A stretch of 64,000 nucleotides of DNA from Hippophae tibetana (GCA_037013495.1 CM072805.1:13674601-13738600); one strand, 5' to 3'. Positions 46,570-59,476 are shown, counted from the stretch's first letter. The notes: a model not told the origin generated them from the sequence alone. Numbers and translations are program-made.

Positions 46570-47132
46570 ATGTACCTTAGGAATTGACATCATCATCTCG
46601 TGAAGGATATTAAATGTGATGTGGGCTAGGAGGCAACCCAACGTTACTTTACTTATATTTTTTATTATTTTTGTTTTGTAGATAAACAAATGTGGAGAGC
46701 AATGGTGCAAAAAGATTGAGCATTTCAATGACGGATGTGGTGTGCCAAGACTAAGAGAGTTTTCTTTTCTTTTTAATTTTTCATATTTATATGTACACAT
46801 TAGGGACAATGTAAAATTTAAGTTGGATGAGGGAACTTCATTCTTGACTTATATTTAGTATGCATTTTAAATTTTAAAAAAATTATTTATTTTTTATTTT
46901 TAGGATGTTTTTAATCATGATTTGGGTAGAAATTGTTAAATTTATGGAAGCTAAATGCACACATGTCTAATATAAAACTTATGAACCCAATGATTTATTT
47001 GTTGTCATGATTAGGATAAGGAATGTAACATGTTTGCTAAGATATTTACATTAATTATGTGATATGATTGCTAATTTTGATTGATTCATTCATATTAATG
47101 CATGCTCATGATTGATTTTGGTGTTCTTATCA
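46570..47132 (+). other. Element C 3' non-coding block with conserved hairpins
   Basis: TAGGAGGCAACCCA (46627-46640) and ACATTAGGGACAATGT (about 46797-46812) followed by an eroded purine tract AAGTTGGATGAGGG correspond to the two hairpin motifs of A and B. No gene otherwise. Confidence 0.55.
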
Positions 47133-47640
47133 TTGCAAGAAAATGTGTTTTTTGGGACAAAGATTTTTGTCCTTAAAAGCCAAGATTTTGCCTCAAATGA
47201 GAATTAGAGACAAACAATTTGTCAATTTCTTTCATTCCAAAGTAGGGGTCACAGGAAGTCTACTACAGTAAAATTCAATTTTTTTCTCAAAAAACAAAAG
47301 AATTAAGGACAAACATTTTTGTCCCTTAATTCCATAAGATTGTCCTTGAAAACAATAGATAGTTTGCTCAAAAAATGTTTTAAGAACAAAATACTTGCCT
47401 TTAAAAATTAAAGTTTTATCTTTGAAAATAATTTCATAAGAAAAAAAAATTTGTTCTAATTTGGAATAAATTTGTCCCTAAAACATTTTGATTTTTTAAT
47501 AACGTTTTTGGGACCAATTTTTGTTGTCTAAAATTGACAATTGTAGAACAAAATTGTGACAATATTTTGTCCAAACTTATTTGTGACAATTTTTTTGTCT
47601 TTAAACATATTTATGGAAAATATAAAAACAAAGGAATATA
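47133..47640 (+). mobile_element. CACTA-like transposon end (one terminus)
   Basis: CATTGCAAGAAAATGTG at 47133 resembles the plant CACTA terminus CACTACAAGAAAA. It is followed by subterminal palindromes of the kind GGGACAAAGATTTTTGTCC (about 47155-47173), again at about 47311-47330 and, degenerate, to 47620. Such repeated palindromes are typical of CACTA subterminal regions. I could not find a convincing opposite end; TTTTTCTTCCAATA near 50270 is a weak candidate. No transposase recognised. Confidence 0.42.
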
Positions 47641-50600
47641 ATCTCAAAATATATTGTTCTACAAAAATTGCAACAATTGTTTTTTACTTCACCAATACAA
47701 TAGCAATTCACAAGCAACAAAAGTAAAGTTAAAATTATATACACATGTTACATTCCATCTCTATAGATAGTAACATCTAAACATATTCATGCATCGATGT
47801 AATATATTTAAAGTCTAATCAATAGCTTGTAAGGGCCCGAATAGTACAATAAGCCTTGCTCATGGTGGAAGCTTTTAGTAGTACCTGTGAGAGTAAACAT
47901 TGGATAAAAAAAGTAAGAGCATATATATATATAAAAGATAACTAAAATTCAAAATTAAAATTTTAACAAAAAATGGGGTAGATAATGAAAAAGAGAATAA
48001 TCTAAGGTAGACACAATAAATGAAAATGCAATTATAGATTTTTGTACTTTGTATATGTTTATTAATCTAGACTAACTAGACTTTCAAATTGTTAGCTCAA
48101 AAAATATTGTTCACATTACTACTACTTCAATGTCTTTGAGACCAAATAAAGAATAGGAAAGAACTTGAAAAATAAGCTAAAAGAGAGACCTCAATTTCAT
48201 TGTCATCAAGTTGGTCGTCCAATGATCACATTTTCATTGTCACTAGATTGGGCACCATATGTCCCACATGCAATTCAATAACCATATTATGCCATATATT
48301 ATATGATATAATGTAAAAATAAAATATCTTTAAGTGACAAATATATATTACACATACTCATCAATTCTATATGGAGCCTTTCCACTTCCTTTGCCATGAT
48401 AATAAAGTTCTTCTCCATCACCTGAAATGACTCGAGGTGGTCATTTTATATTTTATTTTCATAATCATAAGTTACTCTACAACATCAAACCATAGATGAT
48501 CATTGATTTGTTTGTGCATTCACAAAATCAATCAGCAAAACAAATATTTAGAATGCAAGCTTGAAGATATTTCAAAAGGTAAGATAAACGAGGAAACAAA
48601 ATGAAGCTCAAGAAATTTTTGGGATTAGAGAATCAAAAAAGCAAGAGCAATGCTTCCTTATACAAAGGAGTGGGATTATAAAACAATTATTACATTGATA
48701 ATCTCTAGATGTATAAATGAGCACAAACCCTTAAATAAATAACTAATGGCAGAATGTAGAAAAAATAAGGATAATTAAAATAGCAAGCCATAAGCTACAT
48801 AAGAGAACTTAATGATAAGCCAAATAATAGAACCATAGTTAACCCAAAATTTCATAATAATATTTTACTTCTGGCAACACAACATGCGAAAAATTTACCA
48901 TCAGGAATCAGCCCTAATGAAAAAGGTATAACCTAAACTATTTAAACAATAAAAAATATGATGAGTAAATTAATTTTTCTTCAAACTCAAAACTAATGAG
49001 TGGCACAGAACAACACAAAAGAAGAAATAATAGGAAAGGAAAATAGTAGCAAATAACATTCCAAGCAAGAAGAGACATACACAACACATGGAGTTTGGGA
49101 TTGTATCAAGTATATGTTGTAAGAAATTGTCATAAATAATTTCTACTATCCATATTAAGAGCTAGATGACCAGGATATGTTCGAGTAAAATCTTGCATTT
49201 CAAACCACATCACTATAAGAAAGATCATCAGAATTTCCAAGAGATGAATAATCAGGCCCAGAATCCCAAAGAAGCTTCAACAAAAGTTGAGCCTTTCTCT
49301 TATTTCTGTCCATCCAATCACTCTGAAACAACATAAGCAACTGATTTAATACCCTAGTAGCCACACAATGGCTCTAAATATCATCTGAAAAAGAACACAA
49401 CAATAGAAGAACTCCTATTGGAGTAAAAAAATACGTTATGAATAATATTTTATCCTTCGCTAAGGGTTATACGGCTACAGATAGGTACAACGGGAGATGG
49501 GTTATGAGCGAAAATGAAAAGAAATGACCAACGAAGGGAGGTGCTTGATAGGGGAAAAGAAGAAGAGAGGTGAGGGTGGTACACATTGGGGAAAGGAAGA
49601 AGAGAGATGTAGGGAAAAAGGAAAAGAATAAGTGAGAGAGAGAAAGAAAGAGATGGAAAAAGAAAAAAAAAGGAGAGGGAAAAGGAATAAAGGAAAAAAT
49701 AAAAAAGAGAAGGAAAAAAAATTGGGAGAGTAAAAGAAAAAAAAATGATATAGAAATTTAGTGTGTGGTGTAAAAGAGAAATGAAAAAATTGTTAAGTAA
49801 TTTTTGAATTTTTTTAAATGAATAACACACATACTTGATATATTATTTGATTTCTATTTTAAAAAGACTAATAAGTCTATTATTTAATTACATCATAGTA
49901 ATTTAATAATCGTGATTATATAATTTTATTTATATTTAAGTATTTTTTGTAGTTTAATTATTGTCACGACTACTGATAAAAACTTAGACTATATGTATAC
50001 ACTATAGCCTTGATTTTTATGTTAATCCCAATAACAATATTTTATAAATGCAACAAAAATGTTGTTTTCATATATTAATAAACCCATATTGATTTTGAAA
50101 CCCATAACAAAATAAATTAAGAATCATGCATTAATTATATTTATTAAAGCCCATAATTATTTATCATCTTTCATTGTATAAAAATAACTAAAGTGTATAA
50201 GAATGTATATTTTAAAATTACAATATAACATTAAAAAATAGGAAATGTATCTTAAAATGACATAGAGTTTTTCTTCCAATAAGTTTGGGGGTGAAATGTA
50301 ATACACCATATTGAAAAAAGTGAAAAAATAACTCACAACACAATTATTCCACTAAAGAAAAAGAAAATAAAATTGAAAATAAGTTTGAGAGAGTTACGAA
50401 GTTATAGAAAAAAAAGATGTGGAATAAAAGAATATGAAGAGAATAATAATATAGGGTGTACTAAAATATCAAGTAAAAGCTCAATTTTAGTTAAAAAGTA
50501 CATCATGAATAAAAAGAAAGTTCAAATGTGGAACAAGCCTAAATATCTTTATTTATCGACCCCCACCTAAGCCTTATATTACAAGCATGTGAAGCCTTGA

Positions 50601-50994
50601 TTGATGTTTAGCTAAGTACATATTTATAGTAGTGGAGAGAGATTTCAAAAATAGACTTATGAGACTTGTTTTAAGATTTAATTGATTAGCATACTCATAT
50701 AGGTTGATTTTATGAGTGCATTGTTGATATCACATATAACACACACACAAATCAATTCATCAAAAACCCTACATATCCTTCTTTTGATGGAATGTTGATT
50801 GATATAAATGTGAATTTCCTTATATTAGAATTTCATGATTGTTGAGTGCGATAGTTTTTGCTAAATATGCATGTATTAATAGATATATATTTATAAATAT
50901 ATTTCCCATGCCATTATATCTAGTTAGACTTGGCTTTACTTGTGGACAAGCAAAAAGTTAAGTTTTGGAGTATAAGAACTCTATGAAAGTAGAA
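47641..50994. other. Unassigned interior of element C or of the CACTA-like insert
   Basis: No recognisable gene. It includes an A/G-rich low-complexity stretch (about 49550-49745) and an AAGTTTGGGGGTG purine tract (about 50283-50295). Near the right end is GGACAAGCAAAAAGTTAAG (about 50944-50962), the standard sequence just before Athila 3' LTRs. The last supports the right LTR boundary at 50995. Confidence 0.4.
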
Positions 50995-52530
50995 CCATCA
51001 GTGCACTTTTTGCTTAATATCGATTTGTTTTATTCAATAAGTAGTACTCTTGGGGTTAAATATATTAAAAATATGAACTTTCTAGTGAAAAGCGGCAAAA
51101 CTATATTTTTTAGCAACTTTTTGGAATCGTTTTGAATTTTTTAATATAGAACCATTCAAAAGACACCATGGGGATGCCACACAAGGATGGGAGCTAACTA
51201 GTCGTCACCATATGGATGCCATGCAAGCAAAGGGAGCCAATAGGAGTGCATTCTATGTATCGGGTGATGTAGGCTTTACCATGTGACAACACAAATGTTT
51301 GTTCCTACTTTTGACAAGCATTCAACGATTGTGCCATGTGACATCATAAGATTTATCCATTTGTTCCACCAGGGTGCCATGCATCTATATCCGTGAATCA
51401 CAATACACCACATAGTGCTGACTCAGTAGGTGTTGACCACGACTAGTCCACCTTGCCACTTCTTGTTTTTTGATTCATCCAATGATTTCCCCGTGCCACA
51501 TGTCACAATCCCATTGGCCAGTGCTATTTAATTTTTCTTTTTTCATCTCAGCTCTTGATTTAAAGCAGACTTGATGGTCTAGATTCCATTTGATCATAAT
51601 TTAATCCCCTAACTACTCTAAAAACCCTAATGAGTCAAAATTGACATATTTTTTTATCATTTTTTTGTACCAAGAAAGGAGAAAAATATAGAAAAATTCA
51701 AAAAGAGATACAAATTTGGTAGAGATTCAAGCGAGATTAGTGCTATAATTCAATAGATTGATTGTATTTATTCTTCTTCTTCTTTCTTTAACAATTTTCA
51801 TATCTTTCTTATGAATAATTTGAACTTTATGAATATAATCACGTCTAACTAATTTATTAATCTAGGGATCTTATGAACCCATTTTTTTACATATGATGAT
51901 CTAATATTTTCCCTCAATTATAATTTTAATTTAATTGTATTATTTAATCTAATTTTGATGTTATTAAATGTTTGGCCAATAATTGATCTATAGAACAATT
52001 AAATAGATTTAAGAGAATTATGTAATTTTTTTTCTTGGTTAAATAATATGCATGGTTTATAGGCATAGATGCATGATTCTTATATATGTGATCCATAATT
52101 GATGAACTTAATGAGTAGCATGAAATTTAATTGACATGAGAGATTGATTAGGTTAATTACTATATAGTGTGTAATTTACCTAAGAGATTAATACATTCTG
52201 GGTTGTATTTAATGGATCATGTAATTGATTGGTAATTATATTGTGGGGATTTAGTGGTTCACATGTTTAAAAAATTAGGAGATTAAGTATTCCTAGATAT
52301 ATTCTCATATATCTTTTTAGCTACTAATTTTGAGTTAATTAATTACTAATATTTATTTTTAGTTCTTTTAATTTTGCTTTCTAAAAACACAAAAAAATTA
52401 TTTTATTTGTTAATTTTGAAAATTAGTTTCTATTAGCGTGTCTCAGTGGGAAAGATCTTTTCTTATCATTATATTACTTATTTGTGATACGTATACTTCC
52501 ATACCCATTGCACACAATTTATGTTTATTA
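50995..52530 (+). repeat. Element C 3' LTR
   Basis: About 1.54 kb, the diverged partner of 42507-43911, ending CACACAATTTATGTTTATTA. It contains a segment (about 51745-51830) absent from the 5' copy. No clear target duplication at the outer ends. Confidence 0.72.
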
Positions 52531-52792
52531 ATGTGTTGTCTCGTACGACCATTTTTCACACGATAAGGAGCATCCATTTGACTCTATGCGATGGTCCTAA
52601 CTTAATCTAACCATAAAACCCCATTTAAAATCCATATAAATACCCATAAAATATCATTTAAAAGAGAATAATGTGAGGAATTTAAAAATAAAAAATAAAG
52701 AGAAAAATTATAAAAACTACTTTGAAGCATGTTAAAGAACATTTGCAGAAAAATTCAAGAAAAGTTTAGAGATTAGTGTATCTAATTGTATT
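52531..52792. other. Unassigned spacer
   Basis: AT-rich, with a TATA-like CATATAAATACCC near 52638; nothing recognised. Confidence 0.3.
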
Positions 52793-52995
52793 TGAAATTT
52801 TATAAGATATGGACCTAATTAACCAAGAGGGGAGTGAATATGTTATTTTTAATTTTTATCAATTTATAACTTAATAATCTAAATGAAATGGCTAGTCATG
52901 CAATCACGTGTAAGAGTAAAGTGCAAAAATAAAATAATAACACACGATAATTTTAGGTAAAAATAACCTAGCCACAACCATGACCTAAGAGACAA
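52793..52995 (-). repeat. Fragment of a SIRE-like LTR
   Basis: TGAAATTTTATAAGATATGGACC and the following about 200 bases match 4086-4290, including the CACGTGTAAGAGTAAAGTGC and ACACACGATA stretches. Same orientation as the left-edge element. No primer-binding site precedes it, so this is an LTR end fragment. The match stops at GACCTAAGAG. Confidence 0.72.
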
Positions 52996-53615
52996 TGTCT
53001 CGTACATGAAATTGTACTAAAAATGTTTAGAGAAACAGTCAACTCACTACATAGTACATACCTATTTCGTCCATGGATGACAGGATGTGAGGCGACGCGA
53101 GGATGGCTGGGTGGTTGGGTCTTGCTGAAGGCGACGATGGTTGGCTTAGGCTAAGGTTGTTTTGAGTCTCACTAATTCGTTGTTGCTCTTGCAAAGACGC
53201 AATTTACTAATATATATATACAGTAATGGTTAATTAAAAAAACTTAATTATTTATGAAAACCGGTCTGGTCTGATCCGACCGATTTATAATTTTTATAAC
53301 TGAACTGGATCGTTTGAAAATCAATTTTACTTAATGTAAACTAGACCAAATCGTTTCAATTATGAAACTACTTGGTTTGGTCCGGTCTGATCCGATTTTT
53401 GGTTTAAATTAGTCCGACCTGGTTTATGGACACACCTAGAGAAAATACTGGCATGAAAAATAGGTAGAATAGTAGGAGAGGAACGTTGGGGAGAGATAGT
53501 AGGTGATGATGGAGAAGATTTTGAGAAGGGAAATGTGTGCTTACCAAAGATGAAATCTCCACTAATATACAATCTGCTAGTTGTAGAAAGATATTTATAT
53601 CCTTATAGCGTGTGC
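52996..53615. other. Unassigned stretch with GGTCTGATCCGA repeats
   Basis: No gene. GGTCTGATCCGA (about 53265) and GGTCTGATCCGAT (about 53382) recur around a CCGGTCTGGT-rich segment ending GGACACACCTAG (about 53429). This resembles non-coding parts of some plant transposons, but I cannot name one. Confidence 0.3.
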
Positions 53616-54390
53616 ATAACCAAGAAATGTGCAAGATAATGGTCTTGGCTTAAGCTTGTGTTGTGTGTAGGGTCTTAGGCATGCAAAACACAAGCAATCA
53701 AATACCTTGAGGAAAGCATAATCAAGCTTGGTTGCAAACAGAACTTCAATAGGAAATTTATCATGTAAGATAGATGTGTTGATTATATAGGTGTTAGAGA
53801 AAAATGTTTCATCCCAGTAACTAATGGAGTAAAAGCCTCATAATACATAGAAAAATTCAATTCAACTATGTATTTGTGCTTGTGTTCTACAAGTCCATTT
53901 TTTCATATGAGTGAGGATATGAGGTATAATGCACAATACCATGATGGGGCAAAAGAGTAGTAAGACCTTGAAACTCCCTATCTCAGATTGACTGTAACAC
54001 CTTAACTTTACAATCAATTTACAACTCTACCTATGATTTAAACTGAATGAAAGCTTGTGCAGTACCTGACTAAGTATAATGCAAAAATGCATCAATAATA
54101 TGAATGTAATATTTTTATCAATTATTAGATGTATGAGGAGACACCCAAATATCAAAATGTACAATACTAAATGTAACATCGACTTTAGTTGTAGAAGATG
54201 AATAAGCTAACTTATGATGTTTGCTTACATTGCTTGTAATACATATGAAGTCACTTGCTTTATGGAATTTTGAAACCTACAGTTTAGAATGAGACAAATA
54301 TATTCTTACAACTGGTAAGTGAGCATGAGGAAGTCTCTTGGGTCAAGTTGATATATTAGCAACATAACATGTCAGATGAAATGATTTATA
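53616..54390 (-). pseudogene. Copia pre-integrase/integrase remnant
   Basis: The minus strand gives, from about 54330 leftwards, HLPHAHLPVVRIY, KHHKLAYSSSTTKVD near 54215-54170, HFDIWVSPHTS near 54155-54120 (the D-x-WGP region), and HHGIVHYTSYPHSYEKM near 53945-53895, followed by a stretch resembling MPLKFW..AF. Multiple stops. This is a Ty1/copia integrase of a different lineage from the left-edge element. Ends are ill-defined. Confidence 0.6.
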
Positions 54391-55480
54391 TATGCTTTTT
54401 ATACTGTGCACCCTTAATCAAGAAGCTAATTAATTACACCCTTTATTATACAAGTAAATGCAACAAACTACATTGAGTAAAGAAATAATTTGTTATAATA
54501 ACATAGCAAGCTAACACTATGCTACATCTGCACCACTAGAATCTTCAATTGTGCAAGGGTCCATACCATTGATAAATGCATCTAGTGAAATGTCATCTCA
54601 CATCTGTAGCCAACGGGCAACCATTTTTTTTTGAAGTTCTACTGCAGGAGAATAGTCAGCATTTTCTTATTTTTTTTATCCTTTCTAGCTAATGTGGTTT
54701 TTTTGTTTACTATTGTAGCTACTTTTACTTCGTCTATCATTTATTATAGGATTTTAGGACCATTTCATCTATTCTACTGAGCTGATATAACCAAAAAGGA
54801 GATAATTTATGGAGAAGATCGGAAAAATGTTTATTACTTTGTTGCATGTTTTTCGAGATTGAATGGTTGAATTGAATCTCAGTATCAGAGTTCTTTTTCT
54901 CTTGCCACCTTTTTCGATACTTCTACATCAAGTTCCCTCTTGAAGGCTTCTTTTGCTTTCGGTTACACTATAAAATATAATTACAACATTAGGTACTTTC
55001 TTTTTATGGAACATCGTCACATTATACCTGAGTGTCTCTTCAGCTCTTTAAAAGTGAAATGAGGTGTCATGTGTCTTTAATAAAACGTTTGCAGCTTAGA
55101 GATTTTCTAATAAGACATTTACTAAATCAGCTAGCAAAACCCCTATGCTAAATTGGTGATGGAACTAGTAGATCTTTCCCTGAACATGTTAAACCATTGA
55201 AAGAATTCTTTGTGCTCTTGCATGTACATTGACACTCTTTTCCGATATTGCTAGCATTATGTGTTACGTACTTCACCCATATTTCTAATAACCAGAGTAT
55301 TAATCCAAATGTAGTTTTTATCATGCAGTGCTGAGTTTATTGCAACAATTGGAGAAAAAAATTTAGTCAACTTTTAGGTACATATGATACATTCCATTTT
55401 TCTGAAAATTTTCCTCAAGCTACTCATTATATTTTATTTTTATATCCTAATTTTTTTTCCTTTCTTATCAATTATTGTAG
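54391..55480. other. Unassigned stretch upstream of the ankyrin/PGG remnant
   Basis: No convincing coding. It could contain decayed upstream exons or introns of the PGG gene, but I could not match any ankyrin repeat here. Confidence 0.3.
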
Positions 55481-57013
55481 GTATCAAGCATATATATCAA
55501 ATGAAACAGGTTCACATTCACTGCAATGAACTTATATGTGAAATGATAGGTTTACACCATGAGCATTTCCCAGCTACTTCAATATCTTATGCAATCTTCC
55601 CAGCTATAGAATAAGGGATTTTTGAGTTTATGAATGGCATATTAAACAAAAGGTTAGGTCTTATGTGGGATCTCAAGGATGACATGGTAAGGAACATATT
55701 TATGCATGCCACTCAATGTCGTCAAGAAAAAATATTTGGTCTTATATATGGGACACATGTAAAAGAAGTGTTTTTTATTTACTCTAATTGTTTTGGGAAC
55801 AACATACTAAATATAGCGGGAATGTTAGCACCTTATGCATAACTGAATTGTATCCCTAGAGCAGCTTTACAAATGCAAAGAGAACTACAATGGTTTAAGG
55901 TATATTGATTGCTACCTTTTTCCCACCTCAATATTGTTTGATATTTGTCTATATATGTGATGTTTGTGACAAGAGTAGTTCAATTTTCTTGTTACAAAGT
56001 GTTACTGTCTAGACTTGTGTTTTTGTTTTTAAGAATTGGAATTGGGACAATGAAAATTGAGTTCAGTATCGGTCAAGGTACATTACTTTTGAGAAAGGTG
56101 CACTTTGGTTTGGCCACTATTCTCATGAGGTTTTCATCTACTACAAGCATTTAAATGAAAGTGTAGGAGAAGGTTAAATTTTCAAATCAATTGAACAATA
56201 TGCCTAAAAAATGGGAAAACATTCACACTTGTTGCATGTGACCCAGAACTATAATGGAAATGGGCGTCATATTTTTCGGTTGTTATTATGACTTTCCCTA
56301 GTTGGGCATACGACAAAATTCTAAAGAAGATCACATGCTTGATCTTTTATTTTTCTAAATTTAAACCAATAGTTAATTTTATAGAAATATTAATGAAGAT
56401 AGCATTGAAGTGATTCATATGGAATCATGTAACAACAAATTAGAATAATAAAATTTTAACTTAAAACAAATTAATCGTTAGAATGCCTTTTCTCTTTATA
56501 TAATTGTTTGTTGCGATCATATTTATTTTTTTGTCAAACAAATTAATGTAAGAGATTGAGGCTCTTGTACCACCTAAGTGTTTAGAAGCTATAAACAAGG
56601 GAAATAAAATGACGCCTTGTGATCTATTTTCTGAAAATCACAAGGATTTGGTGAAAGAGGGTGAAAAATGGGTGAAAGAGACGGCTACTGCATGCACTAT
56701 TATAGGAGCGTTGATTGTAACTATCATGTTCACTATAGCATTTACTGTACTAGGTGGAAATGATAGAGATACAGGTTATCCCATATTTGTACAAAAGAAG
56801 TCTTTTACGGTTTTTATAATATCAGATGCTATATCACTCTTTTCTTCGACAACTTTAGTGTTGATGTTTATAGGAGTCCATACCACACGTTATGCAGAAA
56901 ACGATTTCCTCAAATCATTACCTAGTAAGTTGATTATAGGCCTTTCCACCCTTTTTCTCTCTATTGCAACCATGATGGTATCATTTTTTGCTGCCCTTTC
57001 CATTATGCTTTAG
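55481..57013 (+). pseudogene. Ankyrin-repeat/PGG-domain gene (ITN1/ACD6-like), last two exons, broken
   Basis: Exon 1 of the remnant (55481-55899) follows a TTATTGTAG splice acceptor. It encodes the linker GIKHIYQMK and an ankyrin-like block (RNIFMHATQCRQEKIFGLIYG, then NNILNIAGMLAP, then ALQMQRELQWFK), with in-frame TAA at 55612 and 55840. The donor AAG|GT is at 55899/55900. The last exon (about 56552-57013) encodes EIEALVPP, then MTPCDLFSENH..LVKEGEKW and a PGG/DUF3447-type membrane domain. That domain has four hydrophobic segments (about 56690-56750, 56805-56870, 56925-56960 and 56965-57010) and GGNDRDTGYPIF. The last exon is fully open for 134 codons after the ATG at 56609. In intact genes this family sits in membranes and acts in stress and defence signalling. 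Upstream exons are missing. Two nonsense codons and a doubtful acceptor (AA in place of AG before 56552) indicate a pseudogene. Confidence 0.82.
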
Positions 57014-57469
57014 ACACAATCTTGGATTCTCATTCCAATCATTTTGCTAACTTGTAATCCAATCACTTATTTGTATGGATGCAATTTCCCCTTTTAGTTG
57101 AGATTTTTATGTCTACTTATGAACCCAACATATTTTAGGACAAATTTGATCGTTGGTTGTACCCTTATAAAGTACATGTATAGTACCAGCATGTTTTTAT
57201 CCTATTCATAATATTGAAGAATATGTATTGAGCTTCTAAACTATCATTCATTTTTTTCTTATAAAGAAAATGATACCCTAGTGGAAATGAGACTTAAACT
57301 CTATTGTCCTTGTCCGGTAATGTTTTTCCCAAAATTTATCACTATAAAACTATTGTTGATTTGTGGTTGAAGTTTGAGAGTTTATACATGGCCTAGTGTT
57401 AGACTTTTCATTTGTGTATGAAGCCATACTTGTAGATTTAAAATGTACGAAAGTACATCTTTGTAAGCC
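57014..57469. other. Unassigned spacer after the PGG remnant
   Basis: AT-rich and probably the former 3' UTR and flank. The start of the copia remnant may reach in from about 57400. Confidence 0.3.
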
Positions 57470-58510
57470 TACCTTGATGAATTTGCTAAATTTATTTATG
57501 ATGTTGAATATGTATGTATTAGAAATGATGATGAAGATTTGGCCTAGTATTTTTTACCTTTTTTCATTTGAACATTTTGTTTATAGCATGCTACGTGGAA
57601 CAAAAACTATTTTTGGAGAATGTTATAACAGTTTTAAACTCCAAAGAGTTTGAGAAAAAAGTATCGTAGTGATGAAAATAATAGTGATTTTACTTCAGGT
57701 GAAACATATAAAAATGGTTCAAGCAATAATAGACACGTCTAAATTTTAATCTAAAACAAGAAAAGGTAAATGTTATTATTGTTGTTAGAAAGGACACTGG
57801 AAAATAAATTGTCAACTCAAAGATAAAAGAGACATCAACAATGTCTTTTGCTCGCAATGACTTTGTTGGTGTTGTAGATGGTTCTATCACAATGTCTTTT
57901 GCTCCTGTCTTTTGCATATGATTTTTTTGGTTTTGCTTATGAATAACAATCTTGATTTAGATTGCAGTTACCATATGTGCCTTAATATGATATGTCTATT
58001 ACTTATTAATTTATTGATGAGGGTATTGTCTTTATGAGAAACAATTTATTTTGCAGAGTTGTTGGTATAGTGGTACGATCTAGATTAAGATGCATAATGG
58101 CATTATTAAGACTTTGATGTATGTCTATAATGTGTTAGACTAAAAAAAAGAAAGAAAGAAAGAAAAACTTGATATATTTTAGTCCTCTTAATTCATAAGG
58201 TTACAAGTATGTAGCTAAAGGTAGAGTTTTAAGAATTAATAGGGTACTTTTATCATCATGAAAGGGAAATTGCCATGTAGCCTTAATGAGCTTCTTGGTA
58301 GTACGATTGTTAGTAGTGTTTCAGTTTCATCCTCATTAAATCTAGATTAAGATATTACTTGTTTTTAAATCTAGATTACAATATTACTTGTTTATGGCCT
58401 ATGTGTTTTGTATATATGAGTTAAGCATGGATGTCTATTTTGAGCAAGTGGATTTTGTTTGATGGTCAAAAATTAGGAAACTTGATGTCATGTCTTTAAA
58501 TACGGGTATA
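57470..58510 (+). pseudogene. Copia gag-protease-pre-integrase remnant
   Basis: The + strand shows, in order: late Gag with SFEHFVYSMLRGTKT and ECYNSFKLQRV (about 57565-57650), a zinc knuckle KCYYCC.KGHWKINC with a stop inside (57768-57815), and a protease region LDLDCSYHMC (57953-57982; the usual DSG is eroded). Then come GYKYVAKGRVLRI (58198-58236) and the pre-integrase zinc region ending ILFDGQKLGNL (about 58452-58485). Frames shift repeatedly. It stops before the integrase core. Confidence 0.7.
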
Positions 58511-58724
58511 TGAATTTTAAGAAGATACATATATTTGAAAGAAAATTATTTATTTAAAGTTAACCATTATGAAAAATCAATTTAAAATCAATCGATTCAT
58601 TAAATATTTTGGATACCTTGAAAATATTTTATTATTTATAAAATATATTAAATTTCAAAATTTTTAGGCAAATGATTACTAATCTAGAAATTATATCAAA
58701 TAAGAGTGATCTCATCCTATTTAT

Positions 58725-59476
58725 TGATGAGTGAAAAACATTAAAAATAACGTGATTTACTTGCACTTTAGTGTCAAAATATATTTTGGGTTTGCATAAT
58801 TTTATTATTATTTGAACAAATTTATGTTTTCAAAATTACGAGTATTTTTAATTATTTTTAAGTATTTTTTAGATCAAAATGATTCAAAATGGAGAATTCT
58901 ATATGAAAAGACTTATTACAACTAAAGAAGAATAAAAGACAAAAAACACATATAAGCCTTACATACGTTCCAAACAAGCATGTAAAGGGGTGAAACAAAA
59001 AAATTGCGATAGTGGAAAAATGTGTGTCGTGAGAGTTGAAAAATGTATGCAGCATTGCAATTAGTTCGAGTCAAGATTACAATGCATACAAAATCATCAC
59101 ATGTTGCAACGGTGGAAATTTTCATATTGTAGCGCCAGACATTTTGATTCACTTTTCTCTCCTTTTGTAATGTTTTCTAATCCTATAAATAGGACCCTTT
59201 ATTTCAGCATTTCTCATCTAACAGTTTCCACACCAACTATTCTCTTTCATTTCTTCCTTCTTAGTTTTTTCTTTTCTTGGTCTCAAAATTCTCCTCTCAA
59301 TTTTTAGAGTTGAACACATTATTTTATGTAGTAGTAGTTGTTTTAATTCAATAAAAAATATTAAAAAAATCCATTTGGAGGTTTTTAAAATGACGTATTT
59401 GTATTGAAATTCTGTATTTGGAAGGATACCTTGAGGTATAAAATTTAAATATATTTTTTTATTTTTAGTTTAATTT
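58725..59476 (+). repeat. Truncated, diverged LTR of the A/B family
   Basis: Starts TGATGAGTGAAAAACATTAAAA and follows the A/B LTR: TTACGAGTATTTTTAATTAT (about 58836), TATAAAT (59184-59190), a CT-rich leader with TTCTTAGTTTTTTC (about 59258), TTCAATAAAAAATATT, and a segment matching the region before GGAATAGCGTC (about 59370-59440). It lacks the GC-rich block and TGACGTCA pair. Its 3' third is missing, ending where a SIRE-like LTR begins. Confidence 0.6.

Larger units (their letters stand above)
42507..52530 (+). mobile_element. Element C: Athila-like gag-protease element lacking the pol core
   Basis: Two diverged direct repeats (42507-43911 and 50995-52530) flank a primer-binding-site-like sequence, a broken gag, a protease and then only the last bit of integrase before an AGGCAA hairpin and a purine tract. 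RT, RNase H and nearly all of integrase are gone. It resembles TR-GAG-type non-autonomous elements. Old: LTRs differ widely, gag has many stops and no target duplication is evident. A CACTA-like sequence begins inside at 47133. Confidence 0.72.

Noticed and set aside
49450-49830. A 126-codon minus-strand frame rich in Ser, Phe and Leu
   Set aside because: It is the translation of an A/G-rich low-complexity stretch and matches no family.
58140-58170. AAAG-type microsatellite
   Set aside because: Short simple repeat inside a decayed copia protease region; of no special note.
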